DNA of 64,000 nucleotides from Harmonia axyridis (Eukaryota > Arthropoda > Insecta > Coleoptera > Coccinellidae). Below the pieces are notes generated by a model. It was not told the DNA's origin. It did not search any database and worked only from the letters and a program-made list of their open reading frames with translations. The position numbers and the translations under genes were made by a program. The DNA lies in contig NC_059501.1 in the NCBI RefSeq assembly GCF_914767665.1, positions 4,838,501-4,902,500 of the forward strand. Reading direction: 5' to 3'. Shown here in pieces: positions 22,999 to 34,374 of the stretch. Numbering within the stretch: the first letter of the stretch is position 1; each line of letters begins with the position of its first letter.

Positions 22999-24090
22999 TC
23001 CAAAAAAAAGTTTTTGTTGCTCTGTGTAATAGATTAATACTTAAGAATTGGGTAATTATGTGGCAGATCCTAATTGTTTTTTTTTTATGTTTCAGGTGAG
23101 TGTTAAGAATCGAACTGAACTTCTCATTTCCCATTCTTAGGTTGGTGAGTGCCTCAATTAATAATTTATTTTAAGCCCTATTATTGTCAAATGGAAAATT
23201 CGTTTAGTTTTCACTTCCGAAGTTGTTCAAAATAAGTAGTACAAAAATGAAAAGAATGAAATTTAAAATATATACTAAATACTACATTGATACTGACAAC
23301 GTTCAGAAGCTGTTGACTTAAAAATCAGTGTTTTTTTTCTCATTTTTTTTTGGATACTCTCTTATGAAATATTTTATGATATATGAAATAACATAACATA
23401 ATGTGAAATTGGCATTTGAATTGGAGCAAAAGATAAGGAAGAAAACTCTTAGAGTTTCGATATGATTGTTTCTAGTTTTCTATCTATATTGGGTTAATAT
23501 CTCCTGAAAAAAATTAATAACACTTGGGCATCTTCTTCTAAGAACTGTCGAGAGTGAAACCGTGATGTGAAAGAACAGAACGAATAGATGATTAATATCA
23601 CTACTGATAGTAGTACAGGTTTCTCTAACATACCATACTGCACCCAAGAATCTAATGAAACAGAACCATCAACATATTTTTGCAATGAGGCGTGGATCTC
23701 CTAATTGTGTTTGTCTCCACATTTCTGTCACCGCTCGAAAGTTTTTGGGACCACACCAGCCCTTTTCACCGAATTTTTGACGCCAGGGAATTGACTAAGA
23801 TTTCAGATATTTCCGTTATTTGTCTATTTCGGCAACCTTTGATGATTTTAAGGCGATGTTGTGATTTGTTTCTTGTCAGTTTCACTATTATCTTAAAACA
23901 ATCGGAAAAATAATGACTTGGCGTCAGAAACTTCATGCGCCTATTGCGTCCTTAGAAAATCCTCCTAACATTGCTTGTTTTTTATACTCTAACTAAATTT
24001 CAACCTATTTTGATCTGTTGTTATGAATTAAAAAAAAAAAAAAAAAATTAACACCCCGTATTTTGGAATACGAAGCATTTGCGAATAAAA
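22999..24090. other. AT-rich stretch, nothing recognised
   Basis: Contains a poly-A run near 24030 and short open frames without motif. The part from 23690 to 23930 might be an old Tc1/mariner N-terminal remnant on the minus strand, but the match is too weak to annotate. Confidence 0.3.
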
Positions 24091-24094
24091 ATGC

Positions 24095-24410
24095 TTCTGT
24101 ATGTCCCCGATAACTTCACGAATTCCAACTAAAAGGTCTTAAATCCATAAACCTTTTTTCCACAGAAAAAAGTGTAAGGACGTTGAATCACAAGATCTCT
24201 ATGGCTAATTGTCATCACCTCTTCTTGAAGTAACACGGCCAGGAAAATTTTGTTGTGGAAAAGATTGTTTCGTTGCTTGTGTGGCACGTAGTGCCATCTT
24301 GTTGAAAATAAAAGTTGTCCACATCCATATTCTGACCATAAAAAGCATTTATCATAGCTCGGTAACGCAATTTATTCATCTTAACAATTGCACCAGCTTC
24401 ATCTTGTGAT
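24095..24410 (-). pseudogene. Mariner family B relic, C-terminal part
   Basis: On the minus strand, with frameshifts, it reads NKLRYRAMINAF and FYFQQDGTTCHTSNE, the second-aspartate region, followed by decayed sequence. It matches the better copy at 50762-51440 (VYFQQDGTTCHTSNE). It ends at a palindromic hAT-like repeat, and N-terminal family B sequence resumes at about 25735, so one old family B element was probably split by hAT-type insertions. Confidence 0.6.
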
Positions 24411-24411
24411 T

Positions 24412-24570
24412 AAGGATTCACGGCTTGGCTTGATTTTCAAGCTACTTGGCTTGATCTTGTCTTGATTTCAAGTGAAGCTCAAGTCAAGAAGTAGTTTTTC
24501 AATCTCAAGTCAAGTATTTATTTACCAAGTACTTGAATCATTTCAAGCTACTTGATTTTTTGCAATTTCA
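24412..24570. repeat. R4 palindromic repeat, hAT-like terminus
   Basis: Begins GGATTCACGGCTTGG and consists of CAAGTCAAG/CTTGACTTG motifs in inverted order (GTAGTTTTTCAA as internal marker). Similar units lie at 41864-42063 and, three in a row, at 51449-52038. It directly precedes, on the 3' side, the hAT transposase fragment at 24752-25010. Confidence 0.7.
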
Positions 24571-24751
24571 TTGTCTAGTGCCACATAAATAGAAAAAATT
24601 ATGGAATGAGAAGGAACCTTGCAAAAAACACTTTAATTTATTAAATTTATTGTATAAAAGAACCGAAAATATCAACTTTTTTGAAATAGAAACATAAATT
24701 AAATCACTATAAATCATAACAAAATGAAAAATTATAAAAAAATAAAGTTTC

Positions 24752-25010
24752 TTAATATTGAGAAACTACCAGGCTTAGTTTGATTTCATAATTTTCCATC
24801 CAGGATCTAAGACACATGAGGCATCTTATAGATTTGTCGCCTAACCTATTGCGGGTTTTTGTAACTGTAAGAGCAGCTCTGGAAAATTGTCTTTCAACAG
24901 GAGCTGCAGATGCTGGCGTTGACAAAAAATCCTTGGCCATTTTGGCCAAGTTTGGAAAGATATTTCTGACTCTACCAAAATCTACCAATAGATTTCATAG
25001 AAATGTGAGA
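24752..25010 (-). pseudogene. hAT transposase C-terminal dimerisation fragment
   Basis: About 80 codons read GRVRNIFPNLAKMAKDFL, then STPASAAPVERQFSRA, then TRNRLGDKSIRCLMCLRSWM and a stop. This is the hATC dimerisation signature (FPxLxxxAxxxLxxPAS, ERxFSxAxxxxxxxRxRL) found at the C-terminus of hAT transposases. The DDE and BED zinc finger parts are absent. Upstream it runs into an R3-like repeat near 25017. It is a fragment without function of its own, but it identifies the neighbouring R4 repeat as a probable hAT end. Confidence 0.85.
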
Positions 25011-25016
25011 ATAGTA

Positions 25017-25600
25017 TATTCTAAAACAAGTTGCAGAATGGGCTTGTATTCCAACACGAATGCGAAATTCGAAAACGAGCGACGAAGGAGCGAGTTTTCG
25101 AACGCAAGAGTGTTGGAATTGCCTTCTGCAACGAGTATTAGACGATATTTTCTCTATTTCAGTCAAGCTTTGTGAAATATTGTCGGAATTCAATGAAAAA
25201 TTCAAATTATACATCCTAGTGACTTATGTATTGTATCATGGCAGTTGGTAACTGTTACGAAAATTGACAGATAACGGAATTTGAATTTGAATCGTACGTT
25301 TTGAATTTTCAAATAATTTAAAATTACGCATTAAATTCATGAATTATGTGTGACGATTAAAAACCACCTGAATTAAGAGAAAATGCGAATAATGCTGCAA
25401 ATCATTTCACTATATCCAAATTATACATCATGTTGACAATTATTGACGTTTGTTGAAATTTGATAGGATTGGAAGGCAGTAGCGACAACCACAAAACGAA
25501 AAATATTACTTGATAACGATGCTGTAATGAGTTCATTACAGCACTGTTTTTAGAACTGTAATGATCTCATTATGATACTGAAATAGAGAAAACTAGTTAT
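25017..25600. repeat. R3-like repeat variant
   Basis: Contains the same plan as R3: CAAGTTGCAGAATGGGC, then the hairpin core AAACGAGCGACGAAGGAGCG, then GCCTTCTGCAACGAGTATTA, and near the end ACTGAAATAGAGAAAACTAG. Toward the end a perfect palindrome GCTGTAATGAGTTCATTACA(GC) occurs at about 25520. It is clearly diverged from the R3 copies elsewhere. Confidence 0.6.
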
Positions 25601-25734
25601 AATGTCACACTGGTGAATGTTTCAGTCTCTCGGCGCTCGAGGAATTCCCTTATTTAGTCTAAGCGCGCACGAGATTACAGAAATATATGCCGACGCGTGC
25701 ATATCAAGCTCAAGTAATATCAAGTAGGTGGATA

Positions 25735-26080
25735 TCAACGAGGAATTGACAAAAAATTGAGATTTCGCTGCTGCAGCAGCAGTATTCCCAATTACTCTCG
25801 AACTACGCACACGGTTCCGATTATTCACATCACTAACTTGTCCCAACAGCTCAACTTTTGCCGGTCGAGAACTCGAGAAGGTACCCAAAAGTGCTTTAGC
25901 TGTGACTGCCAATTTTTCACTAATTTTATCCATTTCAATGTTGAAGCGGGTATCGTTTCATGTATAGTACCTACTGGCGTAGTTTTCTCTTGTTGAATCC
26001 CAAAAAAAGACAGCTTCAAAAGTGAGAGCTATCCGGATAGCGAATTATTCAAAGTAAAACCTTTTATTGGAAAATCCTGT
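25735..26080 (-). pseudogene. Mariner family B relic, 5' end and N-terminal part
   Basis: On the minus strand an element end (ACAGGATTTTCCAATAAAAGG) is followed by frames that together read KLAVTAKALLGTFSSSRPA, VELLGQVSDVNNRNRVRSSR and NTAAAAAKSQFFVNSSLIS. These match the family N-terminal plan (helix-turn-helix, then RVRRSRxxENIAAVAxSV). Frameshifts are present. The catalytic half lies on the other side of the R4/hAT/R3-like block at 24412-25600. Confidence 0.55.
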
Positions 26081-26590
26081 ATAAGAAAACCATCAATAAA
26101 TTCTTAATTCTCAGTACCTAACCAATATCTCCACCGTTTTCTACGAATGTTATAGGTAGTTCTAACGAAGAGTGACCAATTCCACATTTATGTAACAGGC
26201 AATTTTGTCGTCAATTATTATGACATATACCTGGAAACCTGCTGATGAAAGTAAACTTAATTCGAATCGGAAGTTAGCGTCGAACAACGTCCCTGAACCC
26301 GCTTGGTGCTCGAAAGTAATAACATTGTAAAAATAGTTCAATATGTTTCTGTGCAATGAATGTAAATTTAGATGCTGGTTTCATGATGTATGTTCCCTGC
26401 TTCGACTTCCCTTCTGTTTCGATGCTCTCTTCCTGATTCGTGTTTTATGGTCTTGGCTTTATTCGTTGGGCATTCATGCAGCATCGAATTACAAATAACA
26501 ATTATCGAGTAACAAGTTGTTACGCTAAAATCTCAACTACCACAATTTTTTTATTTTGATGTGTAATAATGAAAAAACAATAAAAGAAAC
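26081..26590. other. AT-rich stretch, nothing recognised
   Basis: No motif, repeat or gene could be supported. Confidence 0.3.
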
Positions 26591-27290
26591 CTCAGAGTAA
26601 TAAATATAGATAGTGGGAGCATATGTCATTTTCCGTAAGCAAATTTTGTCCCCCACATGAACTATCAAATTTGACATGAATCGCGCGGAAATGAAAACAA
26701 ATCAGTGATACGATATTGCACTCAATTCGCGAGTTTTTCCACGAAGAACGCACTTTTTATGTGGCATAGTGAATCAACGTTTCATATCAACTCAAAATAT
26801 ATTGAAAAAAATACCTAAATATATACGAAATTCAGAAAACAAATTTCAAGCGCGCCAATTGACGTGAAACAACGAATGACACTAGGAGAGCAGAAGTTGC
26901 CAAACTTTGGATTTCAGCAGGTAGATACAGAAAATAATAAATATTCTGCATACTATAAATTCGACAGTTAGGAAAAATATCGGATTCCAAATATTCAGAT
27001 TTAAATATTTAACTCAAAATATATTGAAAAAAATACCTAAATATATCAGAAATTCAGAAAACAAACTTCAAGCGCGCCAAACGACGTTAAACAACCGATG
27101 GCACAAGGAGAGCAAAAGTTGCAAAACCTTGGATTTCAGCAGGTAAATACAGAAAATATTCTGCTTATTATAAATTCGATAATTAGAAAAAATATCGGAT
27201 GCCAAATATTCAAATATGCATATTTCATCGGGAATCACTCAAATAAATATATTTCATTCAATATATTTATATTCAATTGAATATATTTAT
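26591..27290 (+). mobile_element. R1 element with internal 210-bp tandem repeat
   Basis: Starts CTCAGAGTAATAAATATAG and continues with the second type of R1 end (ACATGAACTATCAAATTTG, TGAATCGCGCGGAAATG), shared with 33016-33212. It then holds two tandem copies of a block of about 210 bp (about 26797-27000 and 27010-27220; TTCAAGCGCGCCAA, TTGGATTTCAGCAGGTA). A third copy lies inverted at 56800-56989. The right end was not found. Confidence 0.65.
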
Positions 27291-27690
27291 TACTGTGAAT
27301 TTCTTTCATAATATTTTTGATAATATTTTGAATTTGCCGACATTAACGTTCATAATTCAGGAAAATACCAATTTTGGATATTTTCATTAAATCAAGGTTT
27401 CGATCGGTACAAAAAACCGACATTAAAAATAACAACTTCCTTCAATAACCAACGAATTGTAAAAATTACTGATCCCATAATAATGCATCGTATAACCGTT
27501 AGAAAAAACATGAGGTGGCATATTGTGCACTAGATGAGGTATTCATAAAAACTACTCATCAATTCTCATTATAGCCCATATTTGCACGTATGGGTACCTT
27601 TAGACACGAGAGAGATCAATTGAAATGTTTTTGTGCTACCCTCATGAATCTGTTGATTTTGGAGGGTTATAGAGGTCGTTAAAACTGCCC
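27291..27690. other. AT-rich stretch, nothing recognised
   Basis: No supported gene or repeat. Confidence 0.3.
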
Positions 27691-27739
27691 AGCCCGCATG
27701 TTACATCAGCAGTTACATTTTAAGATGAATATACATACT

Positions 27740-27897
27740 TGCTATTTTGATGTTCGCTTTAGAACACTGTGTATAACTTTTTCACGTTTCTTATGCCATT
27801 TGTGTTCAAGGTTATGCCACTTGATTATGGAAAAATACACGTTTCAACAACGTTTGAAAATTGTTGAATTTTTACCAAGAAGAAGAAATAATTAATT
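27740..27897 (+). pseudogene. Mariner family C 5' end fragment
   Basis: A 5' UTR (AACACTGTGTATAACTTTTTC) leads to an ATG at about 27829 opening MEKYTFQQRLKIVEFL, followed by non-homologous sequence and a stop. This is the standard N-terminus of DD41D-related transposases, slightly different from families A and B. A related fragment is at 53040-53247. Confidence 0.55.
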
Positions 27898-27906
27898 GGT
27901 TTCTTC

Positions 27907-28035
27907 CATAGAATAATAAACATAGATAGAGGGAGTTTACGCAATTTTTACATGTCCACAACATGGTTAGATTACGTTGTCGGATTGTGATATATTTTCA
28001 AATTCACAATGTTAATATATCATTATAAATGTAAA
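27907..28035 (+). mobile_element. R1 end, uninterrupted at the fold-back target site
   Basis: Starts CATAGAATAATAAACATAG and runs through ACAACATGGTTAGATTACG and TTGTCGGATTGTGATAT without interruption. It is the empty-site counterpart of the R1 copy that holds the fold-back element at 4747-11013. Confidence 0.75.
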
Positions 28036-28094
28036 GGGAGATGACAACAAGAAAAATATGTCAACATTTCTCAGATTGTTTCAACTTCTTTATA

Positions 28095-28856
28095 AAGGTT
28101 GTTTTTTTAGAGCTATAGAACTTTAAATTGCAATAAAACAACTATGGATTATTCGATTGACATGAATTTTATTTATCCGCAAGATAATCTTGTGGCATTA
28201 CATTTTAAATATGATCTCTGGCATATGACCGCCACGGCTGGCTCGGATGTAGTTCAATCTGGAAGTCCAATTCTCGATTACTTTTTCCAACATTTGTGGC
28301 CGTATATCGGCAATAACACGGCGAATGTTGTCTTCCAAATGGTCAAGGGTTTGTGGCTTATCCGCATAGACCAATGACTTTACATAGCCCCGTCTTGTTG
28401 GAACCACAGCTCCTGGACATCATGGTTGTTCAATTCAGGAATGAAAAAGTTAGTAATCATGGCTCTATACCGATCACCATTGACTGTAACGTTCTGGCCA
28501 TCATCGTTTTTGAAGAAGTACGCACCAAATAGTCAGTTTTTCTGGATGTAACGGTGTTTCGACATACACATGAGGATTAGCTTCACTCCAAATGCATCAG
28601 TTTCGTTTGTTGACGTAGCCATTCAACCAGAAGTGCGCTTCATCGCTAAACAAAATAAAATGGACGTAGTGCGCGATACGTATTCCGCACAGAACCATTA
28701 TTTTCGAAATAAAATTGCACTATTTGCAAGCGTTGTTCAGGCGTGATGAATTGCCAAACCAAACTGAGAATAAATCACTTCACAGCTGTTAAATCGGTCG
28801 CCATCTTGACCAGTAATGCCAACTTAAAGTTATATACCTCGAAAAAAAACACCCGT
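28095..28856 (-). mobile_element. Mariner family A copy 3, further deleted
   Basis: Ends AAGGTTGTTTTTTT and AAAAAACACCCGT with TA on both sides (28093-28094 and 28857-28858). Length is 762 bp, shorter than its relatives because of extra deletions in the catalytic region. Confidence 0.85.
28198..28745 (-). pseudogene. Family A transposase, heavily deleted
   Basis: Carries the shared internal deletion junction (ACGTCCATTTTATTTTGTTT on the reverse strand) and then SDEAHFWLNGYVNK. It loses the WCALWAGG region and the segment from QQD to PVNWPPRS, and resumes at GYVKSLVYADKPQTLDHL to the normal end EIIFKM. The start codon of the N-terminal remnant is also lost. Neither the second nor the third catalytic aspartate is present. 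It cannot encode an enzyme. Confidence 0.8.
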
Positions 28857-28859
28857 TAT

Positions 28860-30390
28860 ATTATTCTAGTCTGAGAAGCCAGTAAAATTATTCGATTTGA
28901 TTGTCGACCCTGATGTGCCGCCACTGCGTGTTCCTATTCCATAAGACTCATTAGAGGAATAAAGAGGATATTAGCCTTTCCTCATCTAATAATACAATAT
29001 TTCCTCCAGATTTGTGTTCAAATGCTGACAGGGTATATTGTTTCAATGGCACAAATCGTAATACAATTATCTTCTTAACTACATGTAAATATTCCATAAT
29101 CACTTTAGTCTCATTTTTATTCTGATATTTTAGGGCTTAACGTTCTTATTATTATTCCCATTACTACTCGGGCTTCGAACTTTTTCATGGTTGCGTAATT
29201 ATGTTAAATATTTGTAATAAGGGGTGGTCAACTATGGCATTCATGTGGGTCGTCAAAAAATTGGAGATAGGATATTCAAAATTCAAATCAAATCAAATCA
29301 AATATCAAATATATTTTCAACCAATAGTCTGTACAAAATTTTATAATTATAATAAACTAAATTAGATTAAAATTTCCATGGACAGGCGAGAATCACCTAG
29401 GCAATGCCTGTTTTGTGTCCTTCTCACCCGTCTGTAATGGAGTGAAAATAATAGTACAGACCTGTGCAAAAAACAAATAGTACTCCTTAGTGCACCCAAA
29501 AATATAGTAAACGGGATCATGAACAGCGATGAGGAGGAGACGAACAACAATAACAACATTAAAAAAAAAAAACAAAAATTCAATGGCAAGGTGAAAATAA
29601 CATGTTCAACGGCAAATGCATACACACCACGACTTCATCTAGTAGATATCAAAATCAGAACCATTCTATATGGCGTTATTGGCGTTTATGAACAAAAATT
29701 TGATGATTTTCACCAAATTCCATTTATAAAATATTTGTCACATATTCAAAACAGATATTTCATTGCTAGGAATATTTCCCAATCGAATTTCTTCAATTTT
29801 TTCCTTTCAAATGATGTGTGACATTTCAACGATATTTCAATCATTTGTTTATCTTCTCAACGACAATTTCCCAACCAAACAATTTCATTTTATAATAGTA
29901 GTTAACCCTGATGCTTTAGCTTCTGGTACATCGATAATTACTGCTGCAGAATATTAAAGAATACTTGTTCCAATAAAATTATTCTGTTCCATATCGTTGG
30001 GGACAAATAGATGAATAGCAATTTTTTTTCAATATCTGTGAGATTGTTTTCAATCTTTATAATCGATTCGGTAACGCAGAGAGAAACAATGAACAATTCT
30101 AGAAAGTTATTGTCAATAAAAAAAGAGGTATGACGAAAATGCAATAAAAACGCACTACGCGATTGCAACAGTTATTTCAAACCAATTTCTTCTGGGCCAT
30201 AAACCTGAAAAATGATTAATTCAAAACTAGGAGGGTAACATTTGGAATCACATGGGTTAGAATAATGAAAATATTAGGTATTTATTAGTTATCTGAATCT
30301 CGCATTTATAAGTCCGATTGGGTTCCACTAGAAGGCGTTGGAAGGATGAGATATCCTTCGAAAAAAACTTTTTCGACAATTTTGTGATTA
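28860..30390. other. AT-rich stretch with a short AAATC tandem run
   Basis: At about 29280-29300 there is a short (AAATC)n run that could be the tail of a LINE on the minus strand. Open frames near 29360-29820 are biased (poly-Asn/Lys, poly-Leu/Phe) and show no motif. No gene can be supported. Confidence 0.3.
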
Positions 30391-30420
30391 GTTGACTCAG
30401 TTTAGATTGAGCGCGTCAAA

Positions 30421-30995
30421 GATGGATACTTGCAAAGAGAAAATACGCTATATTTTACAGTTTTTCTTCGATAAAGGCGAAAATGCAAACCAGGAGGTGA
30501 AAAATGTAAATAGTGTTTATATCCATGTCGATTCCGTTCAAGTGATTTCGATTTCAAAGATTCACCACACACTGGAAGACCAATTGTCGAAAATGTCGAT
30601 AAAATCATGGACAATGTCCAGTCCGACCATCGTGTACCTAAGCAATATTTCGATTGCCCAAGAGCTAAAGATTGCACAAAATAACTTTTGGAACCATTTA
30701 CATGAGGCTGGTCCCAAGAAGAAGCTCGATGTATGGGTACCACAACACGAGTTAACACAAAAAACCTCATGGACCGAATTTCCATCTGCGAATCACAAGA
30801 AAATCGTCCCATTTTTGAAGCGGTTAGTGCTTACGACAACGTCAAGCGAAAACGGTCAAGTATGAAACATGGTGAGCCGGCGACAACGGTGGCCAAGCTA
30901 GGATTGATGTCTAGGATGGTTTGCTGTATGTTTGGTGGGATGGACAGGGAATTATCAACTATGAGTGGCACAACTTTTAACTCGGATCATTCTAA
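30421..30995 (+). pseudogene. SETMAR/Hsmar-type mariner transposase relic
   Basis: Over several frames the strand reads KEKIRYILQFFFDKGENANQ (N-terminal helix-turn-helix start), FWNHLHEAGPKKKLDVWVPQ with HELTQK, then YDNVKRKRSS, GEPATT and finally WWDGQGIINYE. These follow the order of the mariner transposase (IRYILLFEFHQGxNA, LGSWVPHELT, YDNVKRKRxW, WWDWKGIIYYE). The second and third catalytic aspartates are absent because the copy ends near 30995. Multiple frameshifts. It is clearly different from the mariners at 18.2 kb and from family A. Confidence 0.75.
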
Positions 30996-31640
30996 CTATG
31001 GCAATTAAAGCCTTGTTTTTCATGCAAAAATAATGGATTTCTCTTCACTATGTATTATTATTTTTGTATCTATAAGCAAAATACAAGTCGTATACAATTA
31101 CATGTTCAAAACTGCATTGATCAGGGTCGTTATCTGGATGGGTGACCATCCTATAGTAGCCATTTAGCTTCAATTTTATTTATATTCAGCTCTTAAATGT
31201 GAAAAGGTAAATGAAAAAGTTTCATGGAGTTAGATGATTTCCTCGAATCTTTTGAGTTTTATTACTTGAACGATAAAAGTCCAACGAATATTTTACCTAA
31301 ACAAGCTCCAATAAAAACCCAAAACTACCTACATCCAGATACAGCCCAGATTAAGCCAGTACTTTGAAAGCAGTGATGGTGGTCCAGGTCTTCAGTACCA
31401 GAAAATTCTTTATTTCTATCCATTGCACTTCTATAATAATTATGCAATTATGTTCACGTATGTTTTTAATAGTACTAAGATCTGACTGAGTTATTAGCCA
31501 TGTAATGATTGCCAATTGAAGTTCTTGTGTTCTAGCCTGTTCGTAGGAATAGACATGGTATTATCTTGCTGAAAAGTTAACTTTCTGGATATAAAGTAAG
31601 AAAATCCCTCAAAATGCAATGCCAATATCAAGATACATTA
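30996..31640. other. AT-rich stretch with a short 5S-like motif
   Basis: At 31115-31150 the sequence contains CTGGATGGGTGACC in a context resembling the 3' control region of 5S rRNA. The rest of a 5S gene is not recognisable. Nothing else could be annotated. Confidence 0.25.
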
Positions 31641-31649
31641 GTTTCAAAT

Positions 31650-31970
31650 GTTTTATCTATAAAACATAAAAAATTGCAGAGGGCATTGATATTCTTCCAA
31701 AACATTCAAAAGCGAGCAACAAACTGGCGAGTTCTTGAATAATAATAATAATAATAAAATGGTTTATTCTGTAAGCTACAGGATATAAACATATAGTCAC
31801 AGAGGCGTGAGCCTGTACATAATGAACGAGAGTTGTAAACGAACCTTCTTTACGAGAATAAAACATTATTTTCTTCAATTCACTGAATTTTTATTGGATT
31901 AAAGGAGTATTTTTTCAATATGGTTTAGTGATTTTTGCATTGAAAAATGTTTGTTGGTAGAACTGTTACT
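31650..31970 (+). repeat. R3 partial copy with inserted LINE tail
   Basis: R3 motifs (GCAGAGGGCATTGATATTCT, GGCGAGTTCTTGAAT, then GAACGAG and CCTTCTTTACGAGAATAAAA) are interrupted at about 31740-31823. The insert starts with an (AAT)n run and, on the reverse strand, ends with it, as 3' tails of some LINE elements do. The inserted piece is only about 85 bp, so 5' truncated. Confidence 0.5.
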
Positions 31971-32410
31971 CGTTAATCAAGTCAATATTGACTTGAACAT
32001 AAAGCCATTTACAGAATAAAAAAATTTAAGGTTTGGGGGTTACCAGGATGAGTGAATCACCCTGTACATCTATGATGTCACACGGAAACAACTAGCACCA
32101 CAGCCTCAAATCCGTTGGCAACGAAGTTGTCATCGAACCAAATGACGTATACCAACCGATTGAGTCACTCCACCTGTCTCGAATCGGAGAAGTGCAATCC
32201 TTGGTAATTTTGCACAACTAACAGTACTTAGGTGTAAACGACCTTCCAGACATTTGAGCTCCTTTTACCCAAGAAACGACAATATGTAAGATCGTTCACG
32301 CACTCGTTCCTCGAGCTGCATGAATGGGTCTGCTCGATTTGTCCAGTCACGTGATTACTTCATCTCGCCTTAGATCCTGTTCATCTTTGTGCCGCCTCAG
32401 CGATGTCCTA
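31971..32410. other. Stretch with nothing recognised
   Basis: No gene or repeat was recognised. A motif TCACCCTGTACA at about 32057 resembles the ends of old Tc1/mariner MITEs. Confidence 0.3.
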
Positions 32411-32414
32411 AGAA

Positions 32415-32828
32415 TTTTTCTCCAATTCTGTGGTTATTCCGTTCATTCTTCCACATCTTGTAGAACAAAATCGTGCGAGAATATATCAGAAACGCACAGT
32501 TTTCATGGTTATATTTTATTATTCTATGTTGGTACTCCGAACTTTCCGCCACGGCTTTATCTGTCAATTCATCAATTTGCCTTAAAGAAATCAGTTCTGC
32601 CAACCAACATTTTTCAATGCAAAAATCACTGAATTATATTTGTGGAAATATTTCATTAATTTCAATGAAAATGCAATGAATTAGAGAAAATAATGTATAA
32701 TACTCGTACAGAAGGCTCATTCTACCACTCGTTCATTCCAAAACTCGCCACTTCGTGGCTCGTTTTTGAATTTTGAACTCGTGGAAGAATATCAATGCCT
32801 TCTGCACTTGTATTATAAATAACTATTC
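32415..32828 (-). repeat. R3 copy
   Basis: About 414 bp matching the copy at 20542-20953 in inverse orientation, including both end motifs (TTTTTCTCCAATTC at the left, AATAACTATTC at the right) and the palindromic 145-bp module. Confidence 0.8.
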
Positions 32829-33015
32829 TTGACTGCACAAGACGAAGACTTCGTCAGTTTAACGTCTTGTGAGTGAAAGGGATGCAAATAAAAAAAACAG
32901 AGAACTTTGCAATATTGTGCAGTTTATTATTTCCTAATAGAATACCCCATCTTAAATACAGGGTGTTCCATAAACCGACTTCAACCCGGCACATGCTAAC
33001 AGCTTAGTTCATGCC

Positions 33016-33212
33016 CTCAGAGTAATAAACATAGATAGAGGGAGCATATGTCGTTTTCAATGAGCAAATTTGTTCCTAACATGAACTATCAAATCAGACA
33101 TGAAGCGCGCGGAAATGAAAACAAATCAGTGATACGTTATTTCACTCAATTCGCGAGGTTCTCCACAAAGAATGCCCTCCTTATGTCCCATAGTGAATCA
33201 ACGTTTCATATT
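33016..33212 (+). mobile_element. R1 end fragment
   Basis: Starts CTCAGAGTAATAAACATAG plus ATAGAGGGAG and matches 26591-26790 (ACATGAACTATCAAATC, AAGCGCGCGGAAATG, AGTGAATCAACGTTTCATAT). The remainder of the element is absent. Confidence 0.65.
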
Positions 33213-33389
33213 AAGTCTGGCATCCACGAGCTCAGAATCTACATGATGAGGAAGTGTTGAAATATTCCGCTATAAATGAGGTATAATAAACCATAGTGTA
33301 AAATTTGTTTTTTCTATGGTAAATCGAGTAAGTCCCCCTTGAAAATAATCAACCGAATCGTAGAACTAATCTCCCAAGATTAACCAGCC

Positions 33390-33830
33390 GTTGTTTTGAA
33401 TACAGACGCCAAACATCCTTGTAAGATGTAATCCCTCATTTCCAATCGTTCAATTCATGCTGAAACCTCGTGACTACGTCTGAGATTTCAAAGCACACGA
33501 GATCGGTCGTAAACAACACATATCCTGCATTTCCAGTCTAGGATTTCCAGAAATTTGGTCTGTGAATTTCCAAGTAAATAGAAGACTTACGATTTCTATC
33601 TCTCCGACGCCGATAAAGTAGGTGACTGTGTATCCTTGATTGCAATGCTGATCGCTTTGGCCACGTGACTCGATGGTTCGCTCACTCGGTGATTTCATAG
33701 GATTGACGTATTCACGGTGTAAATTTAGTTGATAGGTAAAGAACTCGAGCTTTGTCTTGGTGCATCTTTGATTTTTATTGTCTGTGCACGACTGATTCGT
33801 AGATTGCTTCCTTGAGAATAATCCTAGATG
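33390..33830 (-). CDS. Possible two-exon 3' end of a host gene
   Basis: On the minus strand an open stretch (KTKLEFFTYQLNLHREYV, NPMKSPSERTIESRGQ, HCNQGYTVTYFIGVGEIEI) ends at a strong donor, ATC|GTAAGTC, at about 33595. An intron of about 54 bp ends in AATCCTAG at about 33541. The frame continues in phase as TGNAGYVLFTTDLVCFEI, SDVVTRFQHELNDWK and a stop at about 33450. Short intron, consensus sites and preserved phase support a real gene, and composition is less AT-rich than the surroundings. I do not recognise the protein, and no poly-A signal or start was identified. It could also be chance. Confidence 0.3.
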
Positions 33831-33834
33831 ATAT

Positions 33835-34370
33835 AGGAAGGTTGTGATTCTTTTTGAGTGCGATTGGGTAAAGGATACTTGGAAAATGAAGGGAATTCAG
33901 AAAGTGAGTAATTACGTTTATGCTTACGGATATGGCTGTAAACTTGAACAAGGATTTGAATCGAAGATGATTTGTCTTGTTGATATTATCATTTCTTATT
34001 TTCGAATTTTGTTCAGTAGGTACCTATAATACTTTTCGAAAGTACTGGCTTTCATTTTGAGCGTATACGGATGTACTTACTCAACTTACTACTTAATAAG
34101 AATCCGATTCTAATAAATGTTTTCGCAAACATTTTCAATCCATCAGAAAGAAATTCACGCTTGTTTATTTATGCGCCCTTGGAAAATAATATACTCAGTG
34201 GTTATTTTACCTATACAAACTGAATTTGATTCCAGTCGTATCTCCTTTTAAGACATAACCTTACAATTTAGGTATCTATGTATACATAGGCGTTCAACTT
34301 AGCATCCACCGTTTTTTTTTTCGAAATTCGAGGCATTATTGTAAGAAAACTGGTTAAACATTTATGATTA
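33835..34370. other. AT-rich stretch, nothing recognised
   Basis: No motif, repeat or gene could be supported. Confidence 0.3.
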
Positions 34371-34374
34371 TTAT

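Noticed and set aside
23692..23913. Possible Tc1/mariner N-terminal remnant or small gene
   Set aside because: No motif strong enough on either strand after translation.
29362..29821. Open frames on both strands, one rich in Leu/Phe and one rich in Asn/Lys
   Set aside because: They mirror a low-complexity AAC/AAA stretch on opposite strands. The apparent membrane segment is an artefact of poly-T.
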